From the NCBI GenBank assembly GCA_903839965.1, contig CAIMEK010000426.1, forward strand, positions 1 through 15,575: a stretch of DNA of 15,575 nucleotides, in the 5' to 3' direction. How positions within the stretch are numbered: the first letter of the stretch is position 1; each line of letters begins with the position of its first letter. The translations under genes and the position numbers were made by a program. The notes under the pieces are model-generated. The model had not been told where the DNA came from, searched no databases, and worked only from the letters and a program-made list of their open reading frames with translations. Source of the DNA: an uncultured Acetobacteraceae bacterium. GTDB taxonomy: Bacteria; Pseudomonadota; Alphaproteobacteria; Acetobacterales; Acetobacteraceae. This document shows positions 15,171 through 15,575 of this stretch, piece after piece.

Positions 15171-15575
15171 TTACAACCCGGCGAACAGCTGCGTGCTGAG
15201 GTAGCGCTCGGCGAAGCTGGGGGCGATGGCGACGATCAGCTTGCCGGCATTCGCCGCCTGCCGCGCCAGGGCAAGCGTCGCGTGCAGCGCCGCGCCGGAG
15301 GAAATGCCGATCGGCAGCCCCTCCGTGCGCGCCGACCGCCGGGCGGCGGCGATGGCTTCGCGCTCGGAGACCCGCACGAACTCGTCCACAAGGTCCAGCT
15401 CGAGCACCGCCGGGCAAAACCCCGGCCCGATGCCCTGTAAACCGTGCGGGCCCGGTTCGTCGCCCGACAGCACCGCGCTCTCGGTCGGCTCGACCAGCAC
15501 GATGCGCAGCCCGGGGCGGCGCGGCTTCAGCGCCCGGGCAATGCCGGTCAGCGTGCCGCCGGTGCCGGCGCCCGC
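15171..15575 (-). CDS. cysK: cysteine synthase A, C-terminal part (cut by window edge)
   Basis: O-acetylserine sulfhydrylase, a PLP fold-type II enzyme making cysteine from O-acetylserine and sulfide. The last 134 residues are in the window; the 5' half and the PLP lysine are beyond the right edge. The visible part opens with GAGTGGTLTG, the glycine/threonine loop that holds the PLP phosphate, and continues with IVLVEPTESAVLSGDEPGPH, LQGIGPGF, VRVSEREAI, and GISSGAAL, the serine contacting the PLP ring nitrogen. The end APSFAERYLSTQLFAGL matches the usual CysK ending. CysK and CysM cannot be fully separated without the N-terminal part; HGLQGIGPGF favours CysK. It converges on mltG with a 15-bp gap. 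Confidence 0.92.
   Translation of the reverse strand, partial: AGAGTGGTLTGIARALKPRRPGLRIVLVEPTESAVLSGDEPGPHGLQGIGPGFCPAVLELDLVDEFVRVSEREAIAAARRSARTEGLPIGISSGAALHATLALARQAANAGKLIVAIAPSFAERYLSTQLFAGL

Overview
The window is a GC-rich, gene-dense chromosomal segment of an alphaproteobacterium. The gene order (rpsF-rpsR-rplI, dnaB, alr, radA, cvpA, purF on one strand; fabD-fabG-acpP-fabF-mltG on the other) and the protein variants, such as the long charged tail on S6, suggest Rhodospirillales and probably Acetobacteraceae. That placement is inference from recalled synteny, not from a database search. Nearly all of it is conserved housekeeping DNA. I count 16 protein-coding genes, two of them cut by the window edges, and no rRNA, tRNA, CRISPR array or insertion sequence.

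Left block, minus strand (positions 1-7534), in transcription order: dnaB, alr, mlaE, mlaF, mrr, radA, cvpA, purF (5' part only). It is tightly packed. dnaB/alr overlap by 11 bp, alr/mlaE, mlaE/mlaF and mlaF/mrr each overlap by 4 bp, mrr/radA are 11 bp apart and cvpA/purF 20 bp apart. It looks like one long transcription unit for the replicative helicase, D-alanine supply, outer-membrane lipid transport, recombination and purine synthesis.

The outlier is mrr (2464-3393), a solitary Mrr-type type IV restriction endonuclease gene. Three 60-base lines counted by hand inside it give 33, 47 and 55% GC, against 70-78% in adjacent lines. It sits seamlessly between mlaF and radA and shares an ATGA overlap with mlaF. 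It is the only clear accessory gene.

Middle block, minus strand (7535-10454): the ribosomal operon rpsF-rpsR-rplI, then a separate cyclopropane-fatty-acid synthase gene (cfa). cfa is bounded on both sides by strong GC hairpins and has a 7-bp dyad before its start. S6 carries an unusual proline-rich insertion.

The 252-bp divergent region 10455-10706 holds a plausible promoter for each direction. To its right, on the plus strand, fabD-fabG-acpP-fabF form the core type II fatty-acid synthesis cluster (malonyl loading, ketoreduction, carrier protein, condensation), followed by mltG (endolytic murein transglycosylase). A convergent cysteine synthase gene (3' part only) enters from the right edge.

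I did not find a novel multi-gene system. The best leads are the mrr insertion, the S6 insertion, an Asn-to-Asp change in the FabG catalytic tetrad, and small regulatory structures around cfa and rpsF.
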